A stretch of DNA of 64,000 nucleotides, taken from NCBI RefSeq assembly GCF_009755665.1, contig NZ_CP046622.1:1240001-1304000 (forward strand), written 5' to 3'. A program made the position numbers and the translations under genes. The stretch comes from Variovorax paradoxus (GTDB taxonomy: Bacteria > Pseudomonadota > Gammaproteobacteria > Burkholderiales > Burkholderiaceae_C). How positions within the stretch are numbered: the stretch's first letter is position 1; each line of letters opens with the position of its first letter. The notes under the pieces were generated by a model. It was not told the DNA's origin, did not search any database, and worked only from the letters and a program-made list of their open reading frames with translations. This document shows positions 1 to 8,226 of the stretch, piece by piece.

Positions 1-2
1 AG

Positions 3-38
3 CCTGACCCGGCACCGGCCATGAAGGTGCAGGCATGA
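3..38 (+). CDS. C-terminal end of an unidentified upstream gene (partial)
   Basis: An open frame enters from the left edge and stops at TGA 36-38. It gives only about eleven residues ending in AMKVQA. The stop overlaps the ATG of the next small gene in an ATGA arrangement, which suggests a real, translationally coupled gene end rather than chance. Too little is visible to name a family. By context (small membrane protein, then a TonB-dependent receptor) a PepSY-type membrane protein is possible, but that is inference only. Confidence 0.4.
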   Translation, partial: PDPAPAMKVQA

Positions 39-214
39 AGCACCGGCACCCCTTCCGGCGCATGTGGGGTTGGCCGATCGTGCTCGGCGTGCTGACCACC
101 TTCGGGCTGATCTCGGCGCTGTTCAGCGACGGCGGTGTTGGAGACGTGCTGGCGTGGTTCGCGCTCGGCATTCCCGTTGCCGTGTGCGCCTGGTACGGCT
201 GGCGCAGAACCTGA
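35..214 (+). CDS. Small two-helix membrane protein upstream of TonB receptor
   Basis: This 59-residue ORF starts at ATG 35, which overlaps the preceding stop codon. It has a basic N-terminus (MKHRHPFRR), a hydrophobic stretch at about residues 13-30, a short polar loop (SDGG), a second hydrophobic stretch at about 38-56, and a basic end (WRRT). This is the layout of a small inner-membrane protein with both ends in the cytoplasm. I recall similar small proteins beside PepSY proteins and TonB-dependent receptors in Comamonadaceae, which would suggest a role in iron or siderophore uptake, but no function can be read from the sequence. Coding potential is supported by the coupled start. Confidence 0.6.
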   Translation: MKHRHPFRRMWGWPIVLGVLTTFGLISALFSDGGVGDVLAWFALGIPVAVCAWYGWRRT

Positions 215-280
215 TTTCTTCAGCCCGCCCGGGTTGTTGCTAGTACGGGCAGCGCCGCGCGCCGAAGCAGAATCGGTGCA

Positions 281-2415
281 ATGAAGCCTGCACCCGTCAC
301 CACTGCTGTCCGCCTGCTGCTGCTGGGAATTCCGCTCGCTGTGCAGGCACAGCAGGCACCGCCGCCCGAAGCCGACCGTGGCCGTTTGCCCGAAGTGACG
401 GTGTCCACACCGCGCGGCGAGGTCGCTCCCTTCAACGTGCCGGGCTCGGTCGATCGCGTCGATGGCGCCGAGATGCGCGACAACCGGCTGCAGGTCAACT
501 TGTCCGAAAGCCTGGGCGGCGTTCCGGGCCTGCAGGTGCAAAACCGCATGAACTATGCGCAAGACCTGCAGCTGTCGATCCGCGGCTTCGGCGCGCGTTC
601 CACCTTCGGCGTGCGGGGCGTGCGGTTGTATGTCGACGGCATTCCCGCAACTCTGCCCGATGGGCAGGGCCAGACTTCCAACATCGACATCGGCTCGCTC
701 GATCGCGTCGAGATATTGCGGGGTCCGTTCTCGGCGCTCTACGGCAACTCTTCGGGCGGCGTGCTGCAAGCCTTCACCGCGTCGGGCGAGGGCGCGCCGC
801 GGCTTTCGTACTCGGCGGCCGGCGGGAGCTTCGGCACGTGGCGGCAGTCGTTGCAGGCCAGTGGGTCGCAAGGCGCAATCGACTACCTGCTGAACGCCAG
901 CCGGTTCCAGACCGACGGCTGGCGCGAGCACAGCGCGGCGCGGCGCGACATCGCCAACGGCAAGCTCGGCATTGCCCTGGACAACGGCGACAAGCTCACG
1001 CTGGTGCTCAACAGCGTGCGCATCAGCGCGCAAGACCCGTTGGGACTCACGGCCGACCAGTACGCGCTGGCGCCGCGCAGTGCGGCGCTGGCCACGCAGT
1101 TCGACACCCGAAAGACGGTCGAGCAGACGCAGGCCGGACTGCTCTACGAGCGGCGCGTGGGTGCTTCGCAGTCGCTGCGCCTCATGGTGTATGGCGGGGA
1201 GCGCAAGACGGTGCAATACCAGTCGATTCCGCCATCGGCGCAGCAGAATCCGCTGCATGCAGGCGGCGTGATCGATCTGTCGCGCCAGTATGGCGGGGTC
1301 GACCTGCGCTGGACTGCCGCACTGCAGATGGCCGACCGGCCGCTCGACCTTGCCGTGGGCCTTGGCTACGACAGCCTGCGCGAGCAGCGCCGCGGCTACG
1401 AGAACTACCTCGGCCGCGTGGCCTCGCCCGTGCTGGGCGTGCAAGGCCGTTTGCGGCGCAGCGAGCGCAACGAGGTCTGGAACCTCGACCCCTATGCGCA
1501 AGCCACCTGGCGCCTGGCGGAGCAGTGGACCTTGGAGGCCGGCGTGCGCCGAAGCAGCGTGCACTTCGATTCGCAAGACCGCTACATCGTGGGTGCCAAC
1601 CGCGACGACAGCGGCAGCGCGCGCTACAGCAAGACCTTGCCGGTGGCTTCGCTGCGCTACCAGGCAACGCCGGATCTGGCGCTCTACGGTTCGATCGGCC
1701 GCGGCTTCGAGACGCCCACGCTCAACGAACTCTCGTACCGGGCGGGCGGCGCCAGCGTCTCAACTTCGCGTTGCGGCCCTCGGTCAATGACAGCGTCGAA
1801 GTGGGCGCGAAGGCAAGGCTGGGCGGAGGCCTGCTGACGGCCGCGCTGTTCCAGACCCGCACGCGCGACGAGATCGTGACCGACACCAACAGCGGCGGCC
1901 GCGCCACCTTTCAGAACGCTGGCCGCACGCGGCGCAACGGCTTCGAACTGGCCTGGCAGCATGAAACGGCCAACCACTGGCGCACCCAGCTTGCCTACAC
2001 CTGGCTCGATGCGCGCTACCGTGATGCCTTCTGCTCGCCGTCGCCCTGTGGGGCATCCAACACCGTGGCGGCGGGCAATCGCATTCCAGGCATTGCGCGG
2101 CAATCGCTCTTTGCATCGCTCGGCTGGGTTCCGCCCGAAGGCTGGCGGGCAGGCGCCGAAGTGCGCGCGCTCGGACGCATGCAGGCGAACGACGTCAACA
2201 CCGCCAGCGCGCCGGGCTATGCGGTCGCGGCGCTGTATGCCGGCTATCTGAAGAAATGGGAGCGTTGGGAGTTCAACGCCTTTGCGCGGATCGACAACCT
2301 GTTCGACCGCCGCTACGTGGGATCGGTCATCGTCAACGAGGGCAATGCCCGCTATTACGAGCCTGCGCCAGGCCGCAACTGGACGGTGGGCCTGAGCGGC
2401 GCTTACCGCTTCTGA
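281..2415 (+). pseudogene. TonB-dependent outer-membrane receptor, interrupted by a frameshift
   Basis: The N-terminal part (from ATG 281) has a signal peptide ending near AQAQQ, a plug domain with the typical LDRVEILRGPFSALYG segment, and the start of the beta-barrel. At about 1757 the reading frame changes. Homologous barrel sequence (LNFALRPSVNDSVEVGAK and onward) continues in another frame up to TGA 2413-2415 and ends in a terminal phenylalanine (SGAYRF), as expected for an outer-membrane barrel. Restoring one base after G1757 would give one protein of about 711 residues. As written, translation ends at 1837 with a truncated barrel. The family imports ferric siderophores or similar ligands using TonB energy. 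A sequencing error is as likely as a true pseudogene, because both halves look well conserved. Confidence 0.85.
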
Positions 2416-2433
2416 CCCGCCGCCCTGTGGTCT

Positions 2434-3618
2434 TTACTTGAGGCCGGCGGCAGCGCGCAGCGCAGCGGCCTGGGTGGTGGCTTCCCAGGTGAACTCGGGC
2501 TCTTCGCGCCCGAAGTGGCCGTATGCCGCGGTCTTCTGGTAGATCGGGCGCAGCAGGTCGAGCATCTGGATGATGCCCTTCGGACGCAGGTCGAAGAACT
2601 CCCGCACGAGTTCGGCGATCTTGTCGTCGGGGATCACGCCGGTACCTTCGGTATAGACCGTGATGTTCATCGGCTGTGCCACGCCGATGGCGTAGGCCAC
2701 CTGGATCTGGCACTGGCGCGCCAGGCCGGCCGCCACGATGTTCTTGGCCACGTAGCGCGCCGCGTAGGCGGCCGAGCGGTCGACCTTGGACGGGTCCTTG
2801 CCCGAGAACGCGCCGCCGCCGTGCGGGCAGGCGCCGCCGTAGGTGTCGACGATGATCTTGCGGCCAGTGAGGCCGCAATCGCCCTGCGGGCCGCCGATGA
2901 CGAAGCGCCCGGTCGGGTTGATCAGGTAGCGCGTGTTCTGCAGCCATTCCTTCGGCAGCACCGGCTTGATGATCTCTTCGATGATGGCTTCGTTGAACGA
3001 GGCCTTCATCTTGGTGGGCGTTTCGCTCTGGTCGGGGCTGTGCTGGGTGGAGAGCACCACGGTGTCGATGCTGTGCGGCTTGCCGTCCACGTAGCGCATC
3101 GTCACCTGGCTCTTGGCGTCGGGGCGCAGGAAGGGCAGCCGGCCGTCCTTGCGCAACTGGGCCTGGCGCTCGACCAGGCGGTGCGCGTAGTAGATGGGCG
3201 CGGGCATCAGCTCGGGCGTTTCGTCGCAGGCGTAGCCGAACATCAGGCCCTGGTCGCCGGCGCCGGTGTTCAGGTGGTCGTCGCTGGCGTGGTCCACGCC
3301 CTGCGCGATGTCGTTGGACTGCTTGTCGTAGCAGACCATCACAGCGCAGCCCTTGTAGTCGATGCCGTAGTCGGTGTTGTCGTAGCCGATGCGCTTGATG
3401 GTGTCGCGCGCCACCTGGATGTAGTCGACGTGCGCGTTGGTCGTGATTTCGCCCGCGAGCACCACCAGGCCGGTGTTGGTCAGCGTTTCGGCGGCCACAC
3501 GGCTGCGGGGGTCCTGCTCGAAGATTGCATCCAGGATAGCGTCCGAGATCTGGTCGGCGACCTTGTCGGGATGGCCTTCGGAAACGGATTCGGAAGTGAA
3601 GAGGAAGTCGTTCGCCAT
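2434..3618 (-). CDS. metK: S-adenosylmethionine synthetase
   Basis: Forms S-adenosylmethionine from methionine and ATP in the cytoplasm. The 394-residue protein starts [19 protein letters not shown], the usual MetK opening. It carries the ATP-binding segment [15 protein letters not shown] and the glycine-rich P-loop-like [15 protein letters not shown] chose the ATG at 3618 instead of the longer frame to 3714, because family similarity starts exactly there and AAGGAG lies 11 bases upstream. The gene is transcribed away from the acyltransferase pair across a 220-base gap. I saw no convincing SAM riboswitch in that leader. Confidence 0.97.
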   Translation of the reverse strand: MANDFLFTSESVSEGHPDKVADQISDAILDAIFEQDPRSRVAAETLTNTGLVVLAGEITTNAHVDYIQVARDTIKRIGYDNTDYGIDYKGCAVMVCYDKQSNDIAQGVDHASDDHLNTGAGDQGLMFGYACDETPELMPAPIYYAHRLVERQAQLRKDGRLPFLRPDAKSQVTMRYVDGKPHSIDTVVLSTQHSPDQSETPTKMKASFNEAIIEEIIKPVLPKEWLQNTRYLINPTGRFVIGGPQGDCGLTGRKIIVDTYGGACPHGGGAFSGKDPSKVDRSAAYAARYVAKNIVAAGLARQCQIQVAYAIGVAQPMNITVYTEGTGVIPDDKIAELVREFFDLRPKGIIQMLDLLRPIYQKTAAYGHFGREEPEFTWEATTQAAALRAAAGLK

Positions 3619-3838
3619 TTTGTTCAAAGCTCCTTGAAGTGATTTGGCGCGTTGCCAACTCTGCGGAGCCCTGGCGAACGCTTTAGCAGATGCCGACGAA
3701 TCGGCGGGGCACAATCGCTCTTGCGCTTGTGTTTGTCGCCCTGCAAGTTGTTCCGTAACTCGGCGACAATTTGCATTCTATTCGAGCCGCGCCAAATCGT
3801 GCGCGCGCGTCCTGGTATTCACTCCCTGTTGTCAGCCC

Positions 3839-4738
3839 ATGGTCACCCTGTTCCGCCTGCTTGCCCGCATACCGATGCCCTTGATGCATCGGCTCGGCGC
3901 ATTGCTTGGCTGGATGGTCTGGTGGTGTGCCCCCGATTACCGCCGCCGATTCAAGGCCAATGCCGAAAACGCGGGCTTCACGCCCGACCAGTACCGCCCC
4001 GCCGTCGCCGCCGCCGGCCAAATGGCCGCCGAGCTGCCCTGGCTCTGGCTGCGCCCGCAGGGCGAAAGCGTGCTGCGGCGCGTGGTGCGCTGGGAAGGCG
4101 TCGAGGCCTTCGAGGCCGCCATGCAGGCAAAGAAGGGCGTGATCCTGGTGGCGCCGCACCTGGGCAGCTGGGAGATGTGCGGCCAGGCCATCGGCGAGCG
4201 CTTTCTCCAGGCCTTCGGCCCGATCACGGCGCTGTTTCGCCCCGCGCGCAAGAAATGGATGGCCGAGCTGATTGCCGCGGGCTCGCGCGACCGGCCCGGC
4301 CTGCAAACGCTGCCGACCAACAACACCGGCGTGCGAGGCCTCATCCGCACGCTGCGCAGCGGCGGCTACACCGGCATCCTGCCGGACCAGGTGCCGCCGT
4401 TGGGGCAGGGCGTCTGGGCGCCTTTTCTTGGCCGGCCCGCCTACACCATGACGCTGCTGCCGCGCCTCGCGCAGCAGACCGGCGCCGCCTGTTTCCTGAG
4501 CGTGTGCGAAAGGCTGCCGCGCGGCGCGGGCTACGTGATTCGCTTCGAACCCATCGTTGGCACTGCGCTCACCGATCCCAAGGCGTCCATCGAAGACGCC
4601 GCAGCTGCAATGAACGACGCCATCGGCCGCCTCATCCACAGCCTGCCCGGCCAATACGTGTGGGACTACGCACGCTACAAGGAGCCGCGCGGCGACACCG
4701 TCGTGGCGGCAGCCGCCAACGGGGAGCAGGCGCAATGA
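3839..4738 (+). CDS. LpxL/HtrB-type lipid A acyltransferase (first of two)
   Basis: A 299-residue member of the LpxL/HtrB lysophospholipid acyltransferase family. These inner-membrane enzymes add a secondary acyl chain to lipid A, using acyl-ACP as donor. The N-terminal region is hydrophobic (about residues 13-31). The catalytic HX4(D/E) motif is seen as HLGSWE (His107, Glu112). ATG 3839 is the first start giving a family-like N-terminus, although no clear Shine-Dalgarno sequence precedes it. Its end overlaps the start of a second family member by four bases, so the two are probably translated together. Which acyl position each serves cannot be told from sequence. Confidence 0.9.
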   Translation: MVTLFRLLARIPMPLMHRLGALLGWMVWWCAPDYRRRFKANAENAGFTPDQYRPAVAAAGQMAAELPWLWLRPQGESVLRRVVRWEGVEAFEAAMQAKKGVILVAPHLGSWEMCGQAIGERFLQAFGPITALFRPARKKWMAELIAAGSRDRPGLQTLPTNNTGVRGLIRTLRSGGYTGILPDQVPPLGQGVWAPFLGRPAYTMTLLPRLAQQTGAACFLSVCERLPRGAGYVIRFEPIVGTALTDPKASIEDAAAAMNDAIGRLIHSLPGQYVWDYARYKEPRGDTVVAAAANGEQAQ

Positions 4739-5619
4739 GTCTCGGCTCCCGACTCGGTATCGGTTTCATGCGCGCGATTGCGCCGCTGCCCCTGCCGCTG
4801 GTACGTGGCTTCGGCGCGCTGCTGGGCCGCGTGCTCCACACCGTTGCGGTGCCACGCCGCCGCGTGGTCGACACCAACCTGGCGGTGTGCTTTCCCGGCA
4901 AATCCGAAGCCGAACGCCGCCGCATCGCGCGCGAGACTTTTGTGTATGTGGCGCAGTCGTGGCTCGACCGCAGCTGGCTTTGGCATGCCCCCGAAAAGGT
5001 GGTGGCCAGCCGCCTCAAGGTGGTGGGCGCCCCGCAGGAGATCGACGAAATCGCCAACGGCGACGAGCCGATGATCCTGTTCGCGCCGCATTTCTACGGG
5101 CTCGATGCCGCGGCCACGGCTTTGACCATGCACACGCCGCGGCCCTCCGCCACCATCTACACGACCCAGCGCGATCCGATGGTCGATGAATGGATTCGCG
5201 AAGGCCGCACGCGCTTCGGCAACGTGGCGGCGCTCAACCGGGTCGACGGCATCAAGCCGGTGCTCGGCGGCTTGCGCAAGGGCGGCTTGCTGTACCTGCT
5301 GCCCGACATGGATTTCGGCCGCGACCAGACCATCTTCGTGCCGTTCTACGGCGTGCAGGCGGCCACCGTGCCCTCGCTCTCGCGGTTTGCGCGGCTGGGC
5401 AAGGCCAAGGTGGTGCCGATCGTCTCCAAGCTCACGCCAAGCGGCTACGAAATCGAGGTGCTGCCGGCGTGGCAGAACTTCCCGACGGACGACGTCGAGG
5501 CCGACACGGCCCTCATGAACGAGCGGCTGCAGGGCTACATCGACAAGATGCCGTCCCAGTATTACTGGGTGCATCGCCGTTTCAAGACGCGGCCCGAGGG
5601 CGCGCCGTCGATCTATTGA
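4735..5619 (+). CDS. LpxL/HtrB-type lipid A acyltransferase (second of two)
   Basis: The start codon overlaps the preceding stop in an ATGA junction. The 294-residue product belongs to the same lipid A biosynthesis acyltransferase family, with the HX4D motif HFYGLD (His119, Asp124), a membrane-associated N-terminus (about residues 8-38) and a family-like C-terminus (QYYWVHRRFKTRP). It probably acts on lipid A at the cytoplasmic face of the inner membrane, on a different position or with a different chain length from its neighbour. A much longer upstream extension is open in this frame but is a shadow of the first gene. The gene ends at a hairpin shared with the convergent hydrolase. Confidence 0.92.
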   Translation: MSLGSRLGIGFMRAIAPLPLPLVRGFGALLGRVLHTVAVPRRRVVDTNLAVCFPGKSEAERRRIARETFVYVAQSWLDRSWLWHAPEKVVASRLKVVGAPQEIDEIANGDEPMILFAPHFYGLDAAATALTMHTPRPSATIYTTQRDPMVDEWIREGRTRFGNVAALNRVDGIKPVLGGLRKGGLLYLLPDMDFGRDQTIFVPFYGVQAATVPSLSRFARLGKAKVVPIVSKLTPSGYEIEVLPAWQNFPTDDVEADTALMNERLQGYIDKMPSQYYWVHRRFKTRPEGAPSIY

Positions 5620-5620
5620 A

Positions 5621-5642
5621 GAAGAAGCGAAGCGGCTTCTTC
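5621..5642. terminator. Hairpin at convergent junction (possible bidirectional terminator)
   Basis: GAAGAAGC (5621-5628) pairs perfectly with GCTTCTTC (5635-5642) around a six-base loop. It sits between the convergent acyltransferase and hydrolase genes, and the right arm enters the hydrolase stop codon. There is no long T-run on either side, so intrinsic termination would be weak. Confidence 0.5.
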
Positions 5643-6552
5643 AGTTCCTCTTCAGGAAGGCTTCGATCTCGCGCGCCACGAGCTGCGGCTGCTCGTGCAC
5701 GATCCAGTGGGTGGCGTTGGGCACCTTCTTGACCTCGAGCTTGGGCACGTATTCCTCCAGCCCATCGAGCAGGCCCGGCAACAGCGCCGCGTCGTCGAGT
5801 GCCCAGAAAACGAAGGTCGGCACGTTCACCGTGAGCCGCTCGCGCGGCAGCACCGGAATGCCCTCAATGCTCTGGCCGGGTAGCGGCGGCTTCATCGGCG
5901 TGACGCGATAGAGATTGCAGGCGCCGGTGAGGCCGGCATTCCACACCTCGCGGTATTGCTGCTTCACCTCTTCAGTCAACCAGCCGAATCCGTCGGGGCC
6001 AGCCTTCATCAGAGTGAAGAAGGGCCACATGCGCCTGAAGTCGTCCGCCGAGAGCAGCGCTTCGGCATCGGGCCTTGCCAGAAAATTCATGTAGGCGCTG
6101 GCCTGCTGCTGCGCCGGGTTGTTGCGCAACTCGCGCGTGAAGGTGCCGGGGTGCGGCGAGTTGATGATGACCAGCCGGCCGACCTGCTCCGGAAAAGCAT
6201 TGGCATAGCCCCAGCCGAAAGCGCCGCCCCAATCGTGCGCGACCAGCGCGGCCATCGTGCCGTCGGCGCTTTCGGTGGCCGCCAGTTGCTGGATGTCCTG
6301 GATCAGCAGATGCGCCTTGTACGCAGCCACTTCGGTGGGTGCGCTCGACTTCTCGAAACCGCGCAGATTGGGCGCGAGGCAGCGGTAGCCGCCGTGTTCA
6401 GGCTGGGCGAAGTACTCGAGCAGCTCGTCCCAGATGAATGCGGCCTCCGGGAAGCCGTGCAGGAACACCATCAGCGGGCGCCCGGGCCTGCCGGTTGCGC
6501 GGCAGCTCAGCGTGGTTCCGTTGGGCAGGCTGCGCTGGAACGTCTCGATCAT
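5641..6552 (-). CDS. Alpha/beta hydrolase, epoxide-hydrolase-like
   Basis: A 303-residue alpha/beta-fold hydrolase. The oxyanion-hole motif HGFP is at 32-35. The nucleophile elbow reads AHDWGG, placing Asp107 where epoxide hydrolases and haloalkane dehalogenases have their nucleophilic aspartate, not the serine of esterases. A probable catalytic histidine is His282 in NATHW near the C-terminus. A cytosolic epoxide hydrolase or dehalogenase-like enzyme is therefore likely, but the substrate is unknown. No signal peptide is seen. The gene stands alone between convergent lpxL and codirectional engB, separated from engB by 78 bases that contain a short dispersed repeat. Confidence 0.85.
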   Translation of the reverse strand: MIETFQRSLPNGTTLSCRATGRPGRPLMVFLHGFPEAAFIWDELLEYFAQPEHGGYRCLAPNLRGFEKSSAPTEVAAYKAHLLIQDIQQLAATESADGTMAALVAHDWGGAFGWGYANAFPEQVGRLVIINSPHPGTFTRELRNNPAQQQASAYMNFLARPDAEALLSADDFRRMWPFFTLMKAGPDGFGWLTEEVKQQYREVWNAGLTGACNLYRVTPMKPPLPGQSIEGIPVLPRERLTVNVPTFVFWALDDAALLPGLLDGLEEYVPKLEVKKVPNATHWIVHEQPQLVAREIEAFLKRN

Positions 6553-6573
6553 GCTTTGTCTCCTTCAACTTTC

Positions 6574-6593
6574 GTTGCTATTGTTTTCATAGT
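6574..6593 (-). repeat. Short dispersed repeat CTATGAA-n-RTAGCrAA, copy 1
   Basis: Read on the minus strand this is ACTATGAAAACAATAGCAAC, with weak inverted symmetry (CTAT/ATAG). It aligns with copies at 38182-38201 and 48825-48844. This copy lies in the 78-base gap upstream of the hydrolase start and downstream of engB. Confidence 0.5.
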
Positions 6594-6630
6594 GGATCAT
6601 GCAGACGGGACGGCAGTGAGCCGGGTTTCC

Positions 6631-7374
6631 CTAGGTGTCTTCCGGCACCGCGGGCTGTTCGGCTTGTGCCGCTGCTTCCCCGGGGGGATGGGCCCAGCGC
6701 CACAGCAGCTCGGCGGCTTCTCCCACCCCCTGCTTCTTGAGGGCGGAAAACAGTTTGACTTCGCCGCCGCCGGCCTGCAGTCGCGTAATGGACAGCACCT
6801 TGGCGCCTTCGCTGCGGGTGAGCTTGTCGGACTTGGTGAGGAGCACGAGGAACTTGAGGCCTTGCTCCACGCGCGGGCGGATCACGTCGAGCAGGATCTC
6901 GTCCAGCTCCGTGAGGCCGTGGCGCGGGTCGCACATCAGCACCACGCCGCGCAGGTTTTCGCGTGTCATCAAATAGTTGCCCATGACGCGCTGCCAGCGC
7001 AGCTTGGCTTCCCGGGGCACTGCGGCATAGCCGTAGCCGGGCAGGTCGGCCAGCACGGCGTCGTCGGCCTTTTGCTTGCCCACGCCGAACAGGTTGATGT
7101 GCTGCGTGCGGCCGGGCGTCTTGGAGGCGAAGGCCAGGCGCGTCTGCTGGGTGAGCGTGTTGATTGCGGTCGACTTGCCCGCATTGGAGCGGCCGACGAA
7201 GGCGATTTCGGGCAGGTCGAGCGGAGGCAGATGCTCGAGCTGCGGGGCACTGGTCAGGAAGTGGGCGGTGTGCAGCCAGCCGAGCGCCGTGCGCTCGCGC
7301 TCGGCGACGATGGGGTCCACGGCAGGGGTCGCGCGGGAAGGGGGAGCAGCGTGCTTGCGCGACGGGGTAGTCAT
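6631..7374 (-). CDS. engB: Ribosome biogenesis GTPase EngB (YihA/YsxC)
   Basis: A 247-residue TrmE-Era-EngA-EngB-Septin-like GTPase that assists late assembly of the large ribosomal subunit. The motifs are in order: P-loop GRSNAGKS (61-68), G2 region around SKTPGRTQ, G3 DLPGYGY (110-116), and G4 TKSD (180-183). The protein is somewhat longer than the usual 195-220 residues, because of a proline/alanine-rich N-terminal extension of about 50 residues and an acidic C-terminal tail. The gene is divergent from cytochrome c4 across 70 bases. Confidence 0.96.
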   Translation of the reverse strand: MTTPSRKHAAPPSRATPAVDPIVAERERTALGWLHTAHFLTSAPQLEHLPPLDLPEIAFVGRSNAGKSTAINTLTQQTRLAFASKTPGRTQHINLFGVGKQKADDAVLADLPGYGYAAVPREAKLRWQRVMGNYLMTRENLRGVVLMCDPRHGLTELDEILLDVIRPRVEQGLKFLVLLTKSDKLTRSEGAKVLSITRLQAGGGEVKLFSALKKQGVGEAAELLWRWAHPPGEAAAQAEQPAVPEDT

Positions 7375-7403
7375 CTATGAGCTTTCGGAACGGGCCGCCA
7401 TTG

Positions 7404-7409
7404 TAGAAT
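7404..7409 (+). promoter_or_regulatory. Candidate -10 element for cytochrome c4
   Basis: TAGAAT matches the sigma-70 -10 consensus at five of six positions and lies about 35 bases before the cytochrome start. No good -35 hexamer is found at normal spacing, so this is only a candidate. Confidence 0.35.
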
Positions 7410-7444
7410 CGCGGGGTTTTGCGCCAATAAATCGAGCCCCCGAT

Positions 7445-8110
7445 ATGAAGTTGTTTGCCAATTTTCTGCTTGCAGCCCTCATGGGCGTCGCAGCCAGCGC
7501 GAGCCTTGCGGCTGACGAACATGCAGCCGCACCGGCTGCACCCGCCGCGGCCAAGCCGGCCAAGCCTGATCCCGCCAAGGGGGACGCGGTGTTCAATTCC
7601 GCCGCCCAGGCCTGTGCCTCCTGCCATAACGCGGACGGCAACTCGGCCGTTGCGGCAAACCCCAAGCTGGCGCAGCAGCACCCAGAGTACATCCTCAAGC
7701 AGCTGCAGGACTTCAAGTCCGGCAAGCGCAAGAGCCCCATCATGCAACCCATGGCTGCCAAGCTGTCCGACGAAGACATGCGCAACATCGCGTGGTTCGT
7801 GGGCTCCAAGAAGATCAAGACCGGCTTCTCCAAGGAGAAGGACACCGTGGCGCTGGGCGAAAAGATCTACCGCGGCGGCATTGCCGACCGCCAGATCCCG
7901 GCCTGCGCCGGCTGCCACAGCCCCAACGGCGCCGGCATGCCCGCCCAGTACCCCCGCCTGGGCGGCCAGCACGCCGACTACACAGTGGCACAGCTTGTTG
8001 CCTTCCGGGACAACGTGCGCCAGAACAGCGCCCCCATGACCGCTGTGGCCGCAAAGCTGAACGACCGCGAAATCAAGGCCGTTGCAGACTACATTGCCGG
8101 CCTGCGCTGA
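7445..8110 (+). CDS. Di-heme cytochrome c4
   Basis: A 221-residue exported protein with a Sec signal peptide (cleavage near SLAADE), an Ala/Pro/Lys-rich linker, and two class I cytochrome c domains. Each domain carries one heme-binding CXXCH motif: CASCH (57-61) and CAGCH (154-158). Methionines in SPIMQPM and SAPMTAV are candidate axial ligands. Cytochromes c4 carry electrons in the periplasm to terminal oxidases. The gene directly precedes the ResB-CcsB cytochrome c maturation genes, but a strong terminator separates them. ATG 7445 is preferred because it gives a proper signal peptide; the longer frame overlaps engB. Confidence 0.94.
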   Translation: MKLFANFLLAALMGVAASASLAADEHAAAPAAPAAAKPAKPDPAKGDAVFNSAAQACASCHNADGNSAVAANPKLAQQHPEYILKQLQDFKSGKRKSPIMQPMAAKLSDEDMRNIAWFVGSKKIKTGFSKEKDTVALGEKIYRGGIADRQIPACAGCHSPNGAGMPAQYPRLGGQHADYTVAQLVAFRDNVRQNSAPMTAVAAKLNDREIKAVADYIAGLR

Positions 8111-8159
8111 CGCCACGCCCTTCAGCGTGAACTAACCGCCGATAAAAAACCCAAACAGA

Positions 8160-8200
8160 GGGCGGGCCGATCCAGCTGGATGGCCCGCCCTTTGCTTTTT
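8160..8200 (+). terminator. Rho-independent terminator after cytochrome c4
   Basis: GGGCGGGCC (8160-8168) pairs with GGCCCGCCC (8182-8190), followed by TTTGCTTTTT (8191-8200). This nine-base GC-rich stem with a T-tract is the best intrinsic terminator in the window. Confidence 0.85.
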
Positions 8201-8226
8201 CCCTGTTCCTTTTTTCCCGACCACCG

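Noticed and set aside
2417..2450. Terminator between the TonB receptor and metK
   Set aside because: CCGCCG and CGGCGG could pair, but the loop is 22 bases, the arm lies within metK codons and no T-tract follows.
2515..3642. Long open frame opposite metK (about 375 codons)
   Set aside because: It is fully antisense to a clear metK. The translated sequence is rich in Val, His, Arg and Gly and has no family-like pattern, as expected for the opposite strand of GC-rich coding DNA.
3619..3838. SAM-type riboswitch in the metK leader
   Set aside because: The 220-base divergent gap shows no arrangement of conserved helices that I could match to a known SAM or SAH riboswitch. A covariance-model search would be decisive.
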